Shown here in pieces: positions 38,386 to 47,624 of a DNA stretch of 64,000 bases (within the stretch, counting starts at the first letter, position 1; each line of letters begins with the position of its first letter). The notes under the pieces are model-generated. The model saw only the letters and a list, made by a program, of their open reading frames with translations, had not been told where the DNA came from and ran no database searches. A program made the position numbers and the translations under genes. The stretch is from a virus: IMG/VR virus record IMGVR_UViG_3300008113_000479, positions 1-64,000 of that record; one strand, given 5' to 3'.

Positions 38386-38948
38386 CTTTTAGTTAATACC
38401 TGATTTGAATAATAAGCTATACCAAATGAATCTGCTACGTCAAAATCATTTAATGATAAATTATATTTATTATTAAAATAATCTACAGTTCTTTGTTTAC
38501 GCATATTTCTTAATTGATTTTTATACCAAGAGTCTGCGTACCCTGGATTTTTTAATCTTATTGCAGACTTTTCATCTTTTGTTGGATTTTTGTTACCAAT
38601 AAACGCCTGCCACGAGGATGGGCTAATTGTAATAACTTTAGCGCCAGTAGACATAAGCTCAGCAATAACAACTCCATAGACATAAGACAATTTTATCACA
38701 GCATCTGGTGATCTGACAAGGATTGCTCCTTCTACCGCAATGTAATCGCTTTTTAATTCTTTAAGCATCATATTCATTCTTAGTTTAGCATTATATATTT
38801 TTTCATAAATATCTTGACCAACTAGATCTATCTTTCCCCACTTTAAAGGTATATCATTTTCCATTAAGCAAAAAGCAATAGAGTTTGTAGAAGCATCTAT
38901 ACCTAAAACTCTGTGGGCTTTTGTTTTAACTAAACTAGCTAAGTTCAC
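38382..38948 (-). CDS. RuvC-like Holliday junction resolvase, 188 aa
   Basis: I start at the GTG at 38948, with GGGG upstream; the frame is open further, but that part overlaps the previous gene. RVLGIDAST (Asp18), IAVEGAI (Glu73) and the C-terminal FDVADSFGIAYY (Asp170/173) are the acidic residues of RuvC-type resolvases. It should cut branched DNA before packaging. Confidence 0.82.
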   Translation of the reverse strand: MNLASLVKTKAHRVLGIDASTNSIAFCLMENDIPLKWGKIDLVGQDIYEKIYNAKLRMNMMLKELKSDYIAVEGAILVRSPDAVIKLSYVYGVVIAELMSTGAKVITISPSSWQAFIGNKNPTKDEKSAIRLKNPGYADSWYKNQLRNMRKQRTVDYFNNKYNLSLNDFDVADSFGIAYYSNQVLTKR

Positions 38949-39213
38949 CGAGTATACCCCATATCGCTTTTTTGCTTTCATAAGTTATATTTTTTTCACA
39001 TACAGAGCAAATATTGTTTTGATTGTATCTACTTAGTTTTGTTTTACAAGACTTACAATGTCTAACTGCTCCATTTTTTATACTCTTTTTTTCATAATAC
39101 TTTTCCATAATTCTTTTATTAGTTGCAATTCTACAACACTCATCGGTACAGTATTTTTGATTGTGAGTTTTTGGATTAAATTCTTTTTTACATTCTTTAT
39201 TTAAACAAATCAT
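38935..39213 (-). CDS. double zinc-ribbon protein, 92 aa
   Basis: First site: CLNKEC...YCTDEC (residues 3-27). Second site: CKSC...CSVC (residues 53-72). It lies between the nuclease genes and may bind DNA or a nuclease partner. Confidence 0.72.
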   Translation of the reverse strand: MICLNKECKKEFNPKTHNQKYCTDECCRIATNKRIMEKYYEKKSIKNGAVRHCKSCKTKLSRYNQNNICSVCEKNITYESKKAIWGILGELS

Positions 39214-39995
39214 ATTTTAGGAACCTTGTATTGATCTATTTGAACTGTTCCTATTAACCCCGCATAGCATTCTTTTTTAATTGGACAATAAGTACATGGC
39301 ATTTTTGATTTAGAGGATCCTTCTGGACGCATTGGCAGATCCCCCTCTTTAAAGTTATCCCATACCTCAGACATCCATAAAAAGGTATCCTCAATAATTT
39401 GAGTATTTTTTTCATTCATTGAAACTGGTATTACTATAAGTTCTTGTGTGTTTTTATTTTCATACAGAAAGAATCCTTCTTTGGCATTCTTTAATTTCAT
39501 ATAAGTTAATAACTGAAGCAAATGATTTGCAGTTGGTTTCATCTCTGATTGTCGAGCATCCCACACTTCTTGTTTAGCAGTTTTAATTTCACCAATTACT
39601 GTTTCGTTATCATACTCCATAATTAAATCTATAAAGCCACGGATGGGAGGATATTCATTTACTATCTCCTCTTCTTCCGCTCTCCACTCAGGCATTGACT
39701 TAATTAAATTTTGTAGTCTTTCGTGAGCTTGAGTTCCTTGAGCCATATTGGCAACTGCAACTGCATCGTTGTCATCAATAAACATTGCACCGTTAAATGC
39801 CATATACCAATATCTAGGGCATGTGCCATGACCATATCCTAAAGAACTTGGACTAAATGATGTTTTAGTAACTTCTCCATCTGCACGTTTTGTATTTCTA
39901 TATGATTCATCAAGTAATTGTGCAAAGCGTTCTGGATCAAAATGCTTTCCTGTATGCTTTTTAAATTTAAGATTTTTTACAATATCTCTGCCCAC
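39210..39995 (-). CDS. Cas4-like RecB-family nuclease, 261 aa
   Basis: Cys59, His91, Asp123 (GFIDLIMEYD), Glu136-x-Lys138 (IGEIKTAK) and the C-terminal CTYCPIKKEC (Cys234, 237, 243) give a PD-(D/E)XK exonuclease with an iron-sulfur cluster. In phages these act in recombination or end processing. There is no CRISPR array in the window. Confidence 0.87.
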   Translation of the reverse strand: MGRDIVKNLKFKKHTGKHFDPERFAQLLDESYRNTKRADGEVTKTSFSPSSLGYGHGTCPRYWYMAFNGAMFIDDNDAVAVANMAQGTQAHERLQNLIKSMPEWRAEEEEIVNEYPPIRGFIDLIMEYDNETVIGEIKTAKQEVWDARQSEMKPTANHLLQLLTYMKLKNAKEGFFLYENKNTQELIVIPVSMNEKNTQIIEDTFLWMSEVWDNFKEGDLPMRPEGSSKSKMPCTYCPIKKECYAGLIGTVQIDQYKVPKI

Positions 39996-39997
39996 TA

Positions 39998-40330
39998 TTA
40001 ACTATACCTAACTACATACTTAAGTGCATCTACAAGTTTATCTATAGACTCTTTTGCTGAATAGTAAATGTTTTTCTTATTGTTATTTACAGTACCAGCT
40101 TTATCTTTAGCAATAGTAGAATATACTGATGCCATCATAGAAAATTTAGTTGACATGGCCTGTAACTCTATAATTAAATATGGTGCTTTGGCAGATGGCA
40201 CATCTGGATTCATTAATAATTTAACTACAATTGCTAGTGCTTTATCTAATTGATCATCATTCATGTATTCATGCAGATCATTAAATTCAGTAATAGAACT
40301 AATTAGCTCTAAGGTATTTTTATCTTCCAC
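39998..40330 (-). CDS. hypothetical helical protein, 110 aa
   Basis: The start is a GTG. The product is helical with MNPDVPSAKAPYLIIELQAM in the middle. Its fixed place between the Cas4-like and RecA genes suggests a DNA-metabolism accessory role. No family recognised. Confidence 0.68.
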   Translation of the reverse strand: MEDKNTLELISSITEFNDLHEYMNDDQLDKALAIVVKLLMNPDVPSAKAPYLIIELQAMSTKFSMMASVYSTIAKDKAGTVNNNKKNIYYSAKESIDKLVDALKYVVRYS

Positions 40331-40461
40331 TATTTAACCTTTTTGCTGTTTGTTTTATAAGGACCAAGATCAGCTTTTATAGTGCCATCTTTTCTAAGTC
40401 TTATAATTCTACCGTCTTTAATAATTGTTTTATTAAAAGGTATTTTATTATTGCTTCCCAT
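40330..40461 (-). CDS. small basic protein, 43 aa
   Basis: ATG at 40461 to TAG at 40332-40330, overlapping both neighbours. The product MGSNNKIPFNKTIIKDGRII continues basic and beta-rich. Function unknown. Confidence 0.58.
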   Translation of the reverse strand: MGSNNKIPFNKTIIKDGRIIRLRKDGTIKADLGPYKTNSKKVK

Positions 40462-40759
40462 TATGCTCCTCCCAGCAGTTAATTAATTCTTCTAATATAG
40501 ACCACTCAATAATTCCTAATCTTACTTTTGCATCTTCTCCAATAATAATTTTTAATGCTGGGTGCATGTCCCTGCTTACCTTAAAGGTATCCGTACATAT
40601 CTTAGCCCATACATCTTTATTTAAATTAAATGATCTGGATGATTCTTTATAATCTACTACAAACTGGTTCCATTTAGCATCGCCCTTTTGATAGTCACCA
40701 CGCCCGCTATTTTTTTGAGCCTTAGCTCCGTCACGTTTTACTTCAGATCTTTCTGACAT
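40448..40759 (-). CDS. PD-(D/E)XK-type resolvase-like protein (tentative), 103 aa
   Basis: KNSGRGDYQKGDA (Asp27) then FVVDYKESSRSFNL (Asp36-x-Lys38) and WAKICTDTFKV follow the pattern of small phage Holliday-junction-type nucleases: SG...KGD...(D/E)xK...SF. It would be a second branch-cutting enzyme beside the RuvC-like one. Confidence 0.55.
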   Translation of the reverse strand: MSERSEVKRDGAKAQKNSGRGDYQKGDAKWNQFVVDYKESSRSFNLNKDVWAKICTDTFKVSRDMHPALKIIIGEDAKVRLGIIEWSILEELINCWEEHNGKQ

Positions 40760-40950
40760 TATCCGTTAACCTTATATTGATTTTCGTGTCCATCTGGGCA
40801 TTTCCATGAAATAATAAATGTTGATGGATCCCAAAATGCTTTTTCTGCATCTTTATCGCATTTAGAGCATGGCTTTGTTCCAGGTATTTCTTCAACACCA
40901 TTCTTTTGTAAAATTTCTGGCTTATTAAAAAACTCTTTAAGATTTGGCAT
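40759..40950 (-). CDS. small zinc-ribbon protein, 63 aa
   Basis: CSKC (residues 28-31) is followed by a Trp/Phe-rich strand and CPDGHENQY. It overlaps the recA end by 14 bases and so belongs to the recombination operon. Confidence 0.65.
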   Translation of the reverse strand: MPNLKEFFNKPEILQKNGVEEIPGTKPCSKCDKDAEKAFWDPSTFIISWKCPDGHENQYKVNG

Positions 40951-41941
40951 TTATATCCTCAATTAATTTGCTAACAACTTTTGGATTTTCTTTTAAATAT
41001 GCAACTGCTTTGGCACGACCTTGAAATCTTTCTCCATTAACAGTATACCAAGCGCCACCTTTTTCTACAATACCGCACATTTCTGCAACATCCAGTGACT
41101 CTCCTATTTGATCTACACCAAGAACTTCTCCTTGATAATAAAAATCATATTGTCCAGATAAATTTGGTGGCCCAAGTTTATTATAATCAATAATCCAATT
41201 AACTGGTCGACCTACTCTTTGTTCAATAAGTTTATCTCCAACTTTTACATCAGCTTTAATAGCATTAGCCTCAGCTTCAGATGACCAAAGTTTAATTACT
41301 GTAGAAGAAAAGAATTTAACAGCCATTCCGCCAGTAGGAATATGAGAAGCATGCATTGAACCAAATTGATTTCTTTGTTGAGAAATTAAAACTAGTAATG
41401 TATTTTTATTTGCGTAGTTAAGCATTTTAACCGCATGAGTCATATCTTTTGCTTCAGCACCTATTTGTTTTGTATCTTGCAAATCTTTTAACTCATTGCC
41501 ATCTTTTTCAAAATAAATTGCTGGTAGTAGCGCTGAAATAGAGTCTACAACTATAATATCAACTTCGGCTTCCATTAATTTTGTTGCAACATCTACCATA
41601 TCATTTACTGTTTTTGCAGACGAATATATTAATTTAGATGAATCTACGCAAAGCTGTTCTGCCCAGGATTGATCGTATGATGCTTCTGCATCTATCCACG
41701 CACAAGTCTTTCCTTCTTTTTGTGCCATTGCAATCATTTGCAAACAAAATGAAGATTTACCTGCAGACTTATTTCCCCAAACCAATACCTGTCTACCAAA
41801 ACCTAGTCCGCCCTTTAGTGCCATATTAAGACCAATACTTGGGGTAAGTTGTTTTTCTACCTTTACATCTTGTGCTGATTGAACTCTTGCTCTTGTCTTT
41901 GGATCTAATTTTGATAATATATCATCTATTAAAATTGTCAT
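40937..41941 (-). CDS. recA: RecA/UvsX-like recombinase, 334 aa
   Basis: Walker A WGNKSAGKSS (residues 55-64), Walker B IIVVDSISALLP, and LISQQRNQFG (the L2 region) identify the RecA ATPase core. The C-terminal YLKENPKVVSKLIEDI resembles the RecA C-terminal domain. It promotes strand exchange in phage recombination and recombination-dependent replication. Confidence 0.93.
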   Translation of the reverse strand: MTILIDDILSKLDPKTRARVQSAQDVKVEKQLTPSIGLNMALKGGLGFGRQVLVWGNKSAGKSSFCLQMIAMAQKEGKTCAWIDAEASYDQSWAEQLCVDSSKLIYSSAKTVNDMVDVATKLMEAEVDIIVVDSISALLPAIYFEKDGNELKDLQDTKQIGAEAKDMTHAVKMLNYANKNTLLVLISQQRNQFGSMHASHIPTGGMAVKFFSSTVIKLWSSEAEANAIKADVKVGDKLIEQRVGRPVNWIIDYNKLGPPNLSGQYDFYYQGEVLGVDQIGESLDVAEMCGIVEKGGAWYTVNGERFQGRAKAVAYLKENPKVVSKLIEDINAKS

Positions 41942-42068
41942 TTATCTGCTTTCTATGTCTTCTCATTATATCATTAAAATAAATTTTTGTTTCTTTATAA
42001 CAAAAATCATCTGATCTTTTATTTAAAACAGGAGCAACTGGCTCATCAATTTTATTCTGTAGGAGCAT
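41922..42068 (-). CDS. small basic protein, 48 aa
   Basis: ATG at 42068, inside the end of the upstream gene, to TGA at 41924-41922, inside the start of recA. The product MLLQNKIDEPVAPVLNKRSD ends basic (MRRHRKQINDNFNR). Overlaps on both sides are usual here, but the ribosome binding site is weak. Confidence 0.45.
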   Translation of the reverse strand: MLLQNKIDEPVAPVLNKRSDDFCYKETKIYFNDIMRRHRKQINDNFNR

Positions 42069-42282
42069 CCTGATTATCAGCTGGTTGTTCAATGTTCTCC
42101 TTTAATTGAAATACAAATTCTTTTGTCTCTTCATTATATTCAACATTTAAGTTTTTTTGTTCAGCACCTGAACTAATAAATACATCAAGCGGTATGTTTA
42201 CTACTTTTTGAGTATCTAAAATTGCTACTAAAATTTTTGTAGCATTCATAGCTTCAAATATTTCATTTGGCGTTTGAGTCAT
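42052..42282 (-). CDS. hypothetical protein, 76 aa
   Basis: A beta-rich acidic protein (MTQTPNEIFEAMNATKILVA...) following GGAAATAAA. It overlaps the end of the polymerase fragment by four bases. No family recognised. Confidence 0.65.
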   Translation of the reverse strand: MTQTPNEIFEAMNATKILVAILDTQKVVNIPLDVFISSGAEQKNLNVEYNEETKEFVFQLKENIEQPADNQDAPTE

Positions 42283-44288
42283 TTTATTTCCTTTATCATT
42301 AGGGTTCCATCGTCTAGTTTTGACAGAACAGGTTTGCTTTTCATTCCTTCACGCATTTTTGCTAAAACTTTTGCATACATTGCTGGGAAAGCAATTGCTC
42401 TGGTTAGCTCTTTATTTTTATCTGTCATTACAATATGCGCCATTGTTTTGCCAGCTTTAGTTTTATATGGACTAAAATTAATTACAAGTTTTTCATCATC
42501 TTCTAAATCATATTCTTTTCTATATAAATAATCTACAAATAAATCTGGTCCGTTTGGATCTATGTCATTTACTTTTATATATCTTGCAATTCTATTATCT
42601 CCCACAAGAATAAAATACATTTGGCCAGTTTCAATTTGTGTCTGCTCATTATGAAATAATCCAATTGATCCAGTTTCATCTACCAATTCTACTCTTGCCC
42701 AACCAGTACCACGTTTAATGCTTTTAACCATTCCAAACATTGGGAATGAGCCTAAATCATCAAAGTCTTGAATTGGTTTTGCTTGAGCTTTAATTCTTGG
42801 TGGTATCGATTCTAAATTAAATGTAGGTATTCCTAAGTATTCGTAGTAACTTTCTTTTTCCTTACCGCCTCTAAGATTGTCCTCGAAAGCAGCACCGCCA
42901 ATAGCATTGAGAGCAGATACAGCCCTACTGTTAATACCACTACCTTTCGCAGAGGCTTTTTGTATGAAGTCGGAATAATTGGCATATGGCCTTCTTTCTA
43001 TAATTTTGTTTGCAATGCTATCTGAAATAAATTTAATTTCAGCCAAACCAAACTGAATCGCATTTTCTTTTAATGAAAAATATACATCTGATTCATTAAT
43101 GTGTGGTAGTAGTATTTTAAGATTTAATCTTTTAGCTTCAATTAAATATTCTGTTCTTTTGTCTTTATCATTTTCGTTTTTAAGAATTGAAAAAATAAAT
43201 TCAAGTGGGTAGTAATGCTTAAGCCAAGCCGTATAATAACTAAGCATGGAATAAGCAACAGCGTGACTACGATTAAAAGAATAACCTGCGTGAGCTTCAA
43301 AATCATGCCATAGGGATTCCGCTTTCTTTTTAGAAATGTGCTTTGAAGCCCCATTAACAAATTGATCTTTGAACTGGTCGAACTCTTTTGCATCTTTCTT
43401 CTTTCCAATAATCTTGCGGACCTTGTCAGCCTCTGACCAAGACATTCCACCTAAGTAGACGCAAGCTTGCATAACTTGCTCTTGATATATAATAACACCA
43501 TATGTATTCTCTGTAAAAGGCTTCATAATTTCATGGACATAACTAACATTTTCTACGCCATGTTTTCTATTAATATATGAAGCGCCTACTGTATTCATTG
43601 CTCCTGGCCGAACTAGAGCATTTGAGGCAGCAAGGTCTTCAAATTTATCTACACCCATTTTAATTAATAAATTTGTATAAGGGGTTGCTTCTGCCTGAAA
43701 CACTCCCTTTGTATAGCCTTCACTTAATGTTTTATAAACATCTGCGTCATCAAATGGCAAGCTAGACAACACTATGTCTTTGCCATGTCTTTCTTTAATT
43801 GCTTTTATTGTATCTGAAATTACTGATAGCGTTTTTAATCCTAGGGCATCTACTTTAATTAAGCCAATATCTGCTACAGTATCCATATCATATGCAACTA
43901 CTGGGATTCTTCCTGAAACTTTATCCTGTGAATCTTCACGAGATTCAATAGGTGCAAAATTTCTTAAATCATCTTTTGCAACTACTACTCCTGCAGCGTG
44001 GACTCCAACGCTTCTAATTTTTCCACGTAATCTTTCTGCAAGCCATAACACCTCTGGATACTTCATTCTAAATTCTTTAGTGTTTGGAGAATCCATAAAA
44101 TCTTCAAATGTATCAATTGATTTCATTGCACGATTTACATCTTGAAGTGGAACCATAAATACACGAGCAGCATCTCTAATTACACCCTTGTCTTTAAAAT
44201 AAGTGTAGGTGGAAATAGAAGCAACATGCTTAAACTTCTTCTTTAAATAATCTTTAACCTCTTTACGACGACGGTCTTCAAAGTCTGT
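42279..44288 (-). pseudogene. dnaE: DNA polymerase III alpha, C-terminal fragment (no own start)
   Basis: The frame begins at the junction near 44288 with TDFEDRRRKEVKDYLKKKF, which in intact enzymes directly follows the catalytic PDID motif. It has SVGVHAAGVVV, GLIKVDALGLKTL (third catalytic Asp), YQEQVM, FNRSHAVAYS, fingers and the OB-fold tail, 669 codons in all. The stop TAA at 44291-44289 lies just upstream in this frame. The first in-frame ATG is at 44156. About 50 residues with the GS loop and the first two catalytic Asp are missing between this piece and the N-terminal piece. Confidence 0.88.
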
Positions 44289-45415
44289 TTATTTTCTTTA
44301 GCCCAATTAATCATGTCTGCTACTACTAGGAAATATGATGCAAAGCTTTTATCTTTAATAATTTCTAATTCTTCAATTAATCTTTGTTCATATCCGTCAT
44401 TTCCAAGCCATGACGAGGTCAGGCGTAGTGTTTCTAGGCCTTTAAAGGCCATTTGGGACAACTTTTCATCGGCATCTGTCTTAGGTACTGGGAGGAGATC
44501 TAAACCCCTGTTAAAATCGTATTCTCCAATTTTTTCAGATATCTCAATAGTATTATCATATATATCCGTACGAGTAATTCCAGCCTTATTAAAGTCAGCC
44601 TCAATTTCAGACCTTGATTGAATAAATAAATTATAGTCTTGAAATGATATTCTTCTGTCTGGGTACAGGTAATTAAATCTATCCAGCATATTATTCATAT
44701 TCTTGGACATTTCAAAATCTGCTTCTTTATCTGATTTAGGAGATGTAGATAGAATAAGCATTGCTTCTTCTAGTATTTTATCTTCTCCTTTAGCAAAATG
44801 AGCATCTCCAGTTGCTACTGGCTTTATATTTAATTTATCTGCTAGATCTAATAAATTGCTATTTATTTCTTTGGGGTTATGAGATTGTACTTCAATGTAA
44901 AAATCTTCGCCAAAAGTTTTCTTAAAATCTTTAAGTAGAATTTCCGCTTCCTCAAGGTTTCCTTTTTCAATGCACTTACTAATAAGCCCATTAAGGCATC
45001 CAGAAAGAACAATAATATCTTCTGCATATTCTTTTAGAACCTCCCTGTCAATTCTAGGCTTATGATAAAAACCTTCATTCCAAGCTAACTCTTGAAGTCT
45101 ATTTATATTACTTAATCCATTTTGATTTTTAGCCAATAAGATAATGTGATTATATGCCTGAATACTTTTATCTGTTTTTGATGACCTATCAAATCTATCT
45201 GTTGGTGATATGTAAGCCTCTACTCCAAGAATTGGTTTAATTCCAATTTCTTTACAGGCCAATTGCATTTCTCTATGTGATGAAAGTGTACCATGATCTG
45301 TTATGGCAATAGATGTCTGTCCAGCATCTTTTGCAGCCTGTGCTAGTTCTAGTGGAGAGTTAAGGCCATCCATTAGGCTGTAGTAACTATGTACGTGTAA
45401 GTGTGTAAAACTCAT
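44243..45415 (-). pseudogene. dnaE: DNA polymerase III alpha, N-terminal PHP fragment
   Basis: The start MSFTHLHVHSYYSLMDGLNS is the PHP domain of a replicative polymerase, with AGGCGG upstream. The match continues through FASYFLVVADMINWAKEN (about residue 374). Intact enzymes then have a GPGRGS-type loop, but this frame reads QTLKTVVVKRLKII and stops at 44243. Thus 376 residues are genuine and 14 are out of frame. A deletion of roughly 150 bases, not a multiple of three, at 44282-44291 explains both fragments. Confidence 0.88.
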
Positions 45416-45621
45416 TAATAACCGCCTAAACAAATATTTCGTGTATGACTTAGCCTAGTTTTTGTTATTATTTTTTTACTTGGAGCATACAATACCTCTA
45501 GGCAAGTACTGCATTTATAACTCCACTCTTTGGCAAAATAATCATATATAGCTCCAGATAGTTTAAGGTTTCTGTTTCTAACAAATTCCATAAATGGATC
45601 TGGTATCTCATAAGTTTGCAT
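45415..45621 (-). CDS. small zinc-binding protein, 68 aa
   Basis: CSTC (residues 37-40) and a later Cys in RNICLGGY suggest a partial zinc site. The N terminus (MQTYEIPDPFMEFVRNRNLK) is helical. It overlaps the polymerase start and is first in that operon. Confidence 0.62.
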   Translation of the reverse strand: MQTYEIPDPFMEFVRNRNLKLSGAIYDYFAKEWSYKCSTCLEVLYAPSKKIITKTRLSHTRNICLGGY

Positions 45622-45636
45622 GTATTGATTCTACTA

Positions 45637-45669
45637 AATAAAATGAGGGATGGCAATAGCCACCCCTCA
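45637..45669 (-). terminator. terminator after the single-strand binding protein gene
   Basis: Read leftward, TGAGGGGTGGC (45669-45659) pairs with GCCATCCCTCA (45654-45644) around a TATT loop, followed by TTTTATTT. One mismatch interrupts the stem. Confidence 0.8.
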
Positions 45670-45679
45670 GATTATTAAA

Positions 45680-46348
45680 TTACCACTCTACGCTGCCTGC
45701 TGAGGCGTGAGTCTCTTCATTGTTACTGTCGCCCATATAGAAAGCTTCTTGCTCTGCATATGGAACATGCCTTACGGCAGTTTTTTCAAGATCAAATAAC
45801 TCTAATCCTGAAAAATCAAAAGGTGTTTCATCTTTTGCCAATGGGATAATTGTATAGCTTGTATCCGTTTTGCTGCCATTTCTTTTAATGCGCCACATTA
45901 AGTTTGTAATGCTTCCCATTTCGCCAGCATACTCAATAAGGGTAGGAGTAATTGTTTTTCCACTGGTTCCTTGAGATAATATTGCAACATATGGTTCATT
46001 TTTTCCATCATCAACTAATACATTTATATAAATACGTGTTCTAGCTTTCCAGCCAGCTTTTGGATCTTTGCGATGTTGTTCATTTGCCCAGTCACGACCT
46101 TCTGTTTCCATTGTGTCTAAGGCTTTACGTCTGTAGTCTTTTGGATTAGTGTGCTCTAAAGCAATAAATCCACATCCAAGTTTATCGTTATAGTTGGGAG
46201 AATCTGCATCCAACTCTTGGAGAAATCTAACTTTTACGCTTTCTCCGTCTTCAATCTTTAACCAACGACCTTTATTTTCTTCTCCACCTGAATATACAGG
46301 CTTGTCTAGTGCTTTATTTAGGTCTTTTAGACCCTTTACTATACTCAT
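45680..46348 (-). CDS. ssb: phage single-strand DNA-binding protein, 222 aa
   Basis: The layout MSIVKGLKDLNKALDKPVYS, WLKIEDGESVKVRFLQELD, a Cys/His-poor OB-like core, and an acidic C-terminal tail matches the single-strand binding proteins of many actinophages. Its own promoter and terminator make it a separately expressed unit, as expected for a protein needed in quantity. Confidence 0.72.
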   Translation of the reverse strand: MSIVKGLKDLNKALDKPVYSGGEENKGRWLKIEDGESVKVRFLQELDADSPNYNDKLGCGFIALEHTNPKDYRRKALDTMETEGRDWANEQHRKDPKAGWKARTRIYINVLVDDGKNEPYVAILSQGTSGKTITPTLIEYAGEMGSITNLMWRIKRNGSKTDTSYTIIPLAKDETPFDFSGLELFDLEKTAVRHVPYAEQEAFYMGDSNNEETHASAGSVEW

Positions 46349-46389
46349 TTTTTCTCCTTTGGTGATGGTATATATCCATCTGTATGGTC

Positions 46390-46395
46390 ATTATA
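46390..46395 (-). promoter_or_regulatory. extended -10 promoter of ssb
   Basis: Read leftward, TGATATAAT ends with TATAAT at 46395-46390. A 41-base leader with AAAGGAG follows. TCCTGGAAT just upstream resembles one block of the bipartite repeat but lacks the other. Confidence 0.55.
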
Positions 46396-46398
46396 TCA

Positions 46399-47394
46399 TT
46401 AATTCCAGGATTTGTATTCTACATCAGAAACCGAATTCTTAATACAAGATTGGATTTCTTCTTCGGTCATGTCTCCTGAATCTTTTGCATTGTGAGGATA
46501 TATCTTACCATAAGAATAAGATGCCCACAAGATATCTTTATTTTTTAATTTATTAGAAATTGATAAACCTAATGCTCTTCCAGCTTCGTCTGCGTCCGTC
46601 ATAATAGTAATTTTGTTAAAGTATCTATTTAATAAATTAATATTGTCTGAGGATATATGTCCGCCAAGAGTGGCGACCACGTTTGGGAAACCAGATTGAT
46701 GCACACGGATTGCATCAAAACTTGATTCTACAATTATGACATGATCGCCAATTTTTTTAGCACGATGTATATTAAACAAAGTTTTATTCTTGGGAAGGTT
46801 TGTGCTATTTTTAAATTTCTTTTCTGTAATTGATCTACCCACTAAACCAACTGGAATTCCGTCTGGACTATGGACTGGGACAATTACCATGTTTTGTGCT
46901 TCAGAATATCCTAATTTAAAATAGGTCATTGATGCTTGATTGATTCCACGAGATTCAAAATAGTCTCTTGCTTGCTTATTTAATGTAAGTTCAATCGTTA
47001 AGTCATCTAATTTCTTTTGATCAAATTCTATAAAGTCAGGTTTTTCTTCAAACATTTGATTTAAAGCTTCATCAAAATCATCTAGACCTTCGGATTCTTT
47101 TGATGATATTAGCCTAATAGATTCAAAGTCATTTTTACCAGTAACCTTTTTAATTAATTGAATTATGTTTCCAGTTTCTCCGCAGGCTGGATTAAAGCAT
47201 AGCCATGCACCATTTTCTTCGCTAATATAAAAACTAGGGCTATGTGTATTATTATGGAATGGACAATATATAACTAGGTTATTATTTGATTCACTAATTA
47301 TCCTTAAACCAATTTCTTTTACTACTGCTTTTATATGGTTTGGTGCATATTGCGTGGAACTAACTTCCCTTGTGTTATTCCCTCTGATTCCCAT
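46399..47394 (-). CDS. DNA primase (CHC2 zinc finger and TOPRIM), 331 aa
   Basis: I start at the ATG at 47394, with GGAAGG upstream; an ATG at 47445 would lengthen the overlap with the previous gene. YCPFHNNTHSPSFYI and CFNPACGETGNI form the zinc finger (Cys44, His47, Cys66, Cys71). VIIVESSFDAI and MTDADEAG are the TOPRIM acidic residues. It makes RNA primers with the DnaB helicase upstream. Confidence 0.9.
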   Translation of the reverse strand: MGIRGNNTREVSSTQYAPNHIKAVVKEIGLRIISESNNNLVIYCPFHNNTHSPSFYISEENGAWLCFNPACGETGNIIQLIKKVTGKNDFESIRLISSKESEGLDDFDEALNQMFEEKPDFIEFDQKKLDDLTIELTLNKQARDYFESRGINQASMTYFKLGYSEAQNMVIVPVHSPDGIPVGLVGRSITEKKFKNSTNLPKNKTLFNIHRAKKIGDHVIIVESSFDAIRVHQSGFPNVVATLGGHISSDNINLLNRYFNKITIMTDADEAGRALGLSISNKLKNKDILWASYSYGKIYPHNAKDSGDMTEEEIQSCIKNSVSDVEYKSWN

Positions 47395-47624
47395 GCTTTC
47401 CGCCTTCCTGTATGTATCCCATGTAGAGTCATTAAAAATCTCCATGTTTCTCCTGTAAATTCTACTGAAAATGCAGTGTCTATGTCAAGTACCCTTGAAT
47501 ATCCTTTGTCTCTCATTTGATGAGTTAACATATTTTCATATTGATTTCTAAGTCTAATTAGATCTGAATCGTCCTTAAACTGTACATCAATTTGAAATCT
47601 TTTAATTGGCTTGTGGTGGTACAT
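47331..47624 (-). CDS. conserved hypothetical protein, 97 aa
   Basis: The start MYHHKPIKRFQIDVQFKDDS follows the helicase end; an ATG two codons earlier is possible. The segment ETWRFLMTLHGIHTGRRKAW with EGITQGKLVPRN resembles a small protein that accompanies actinophage helicase and primase genes. It overlaps the primase by 64 bases. Confidence 0.65.
   Translation of the reverse strand: MYHHKPIKRFQIDVQFKDDSDLIRLRNQYENMLTHQMRDKGYSRVLDIDTAFSVEFTGETWRFLMTLHGIHTGRRKAWESEGITQGKLVPRNMHQTI

Noticed and set aside
39210-39995. Cas4-like gene as a sign of a CRISPR system
   Set aside because: No cas1, cas2 or repeat-spacer array was seen. Cas4-like nucleases are common phage recombination enzymes.
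44243-44288. Split-intein or intron explanation for the two polymerase fragments
   Set aside because: No intein blocks, intron core or spare coding sequence lies between the fragments; they abut within a few bases and about 50 conserved residues are absent altogether.
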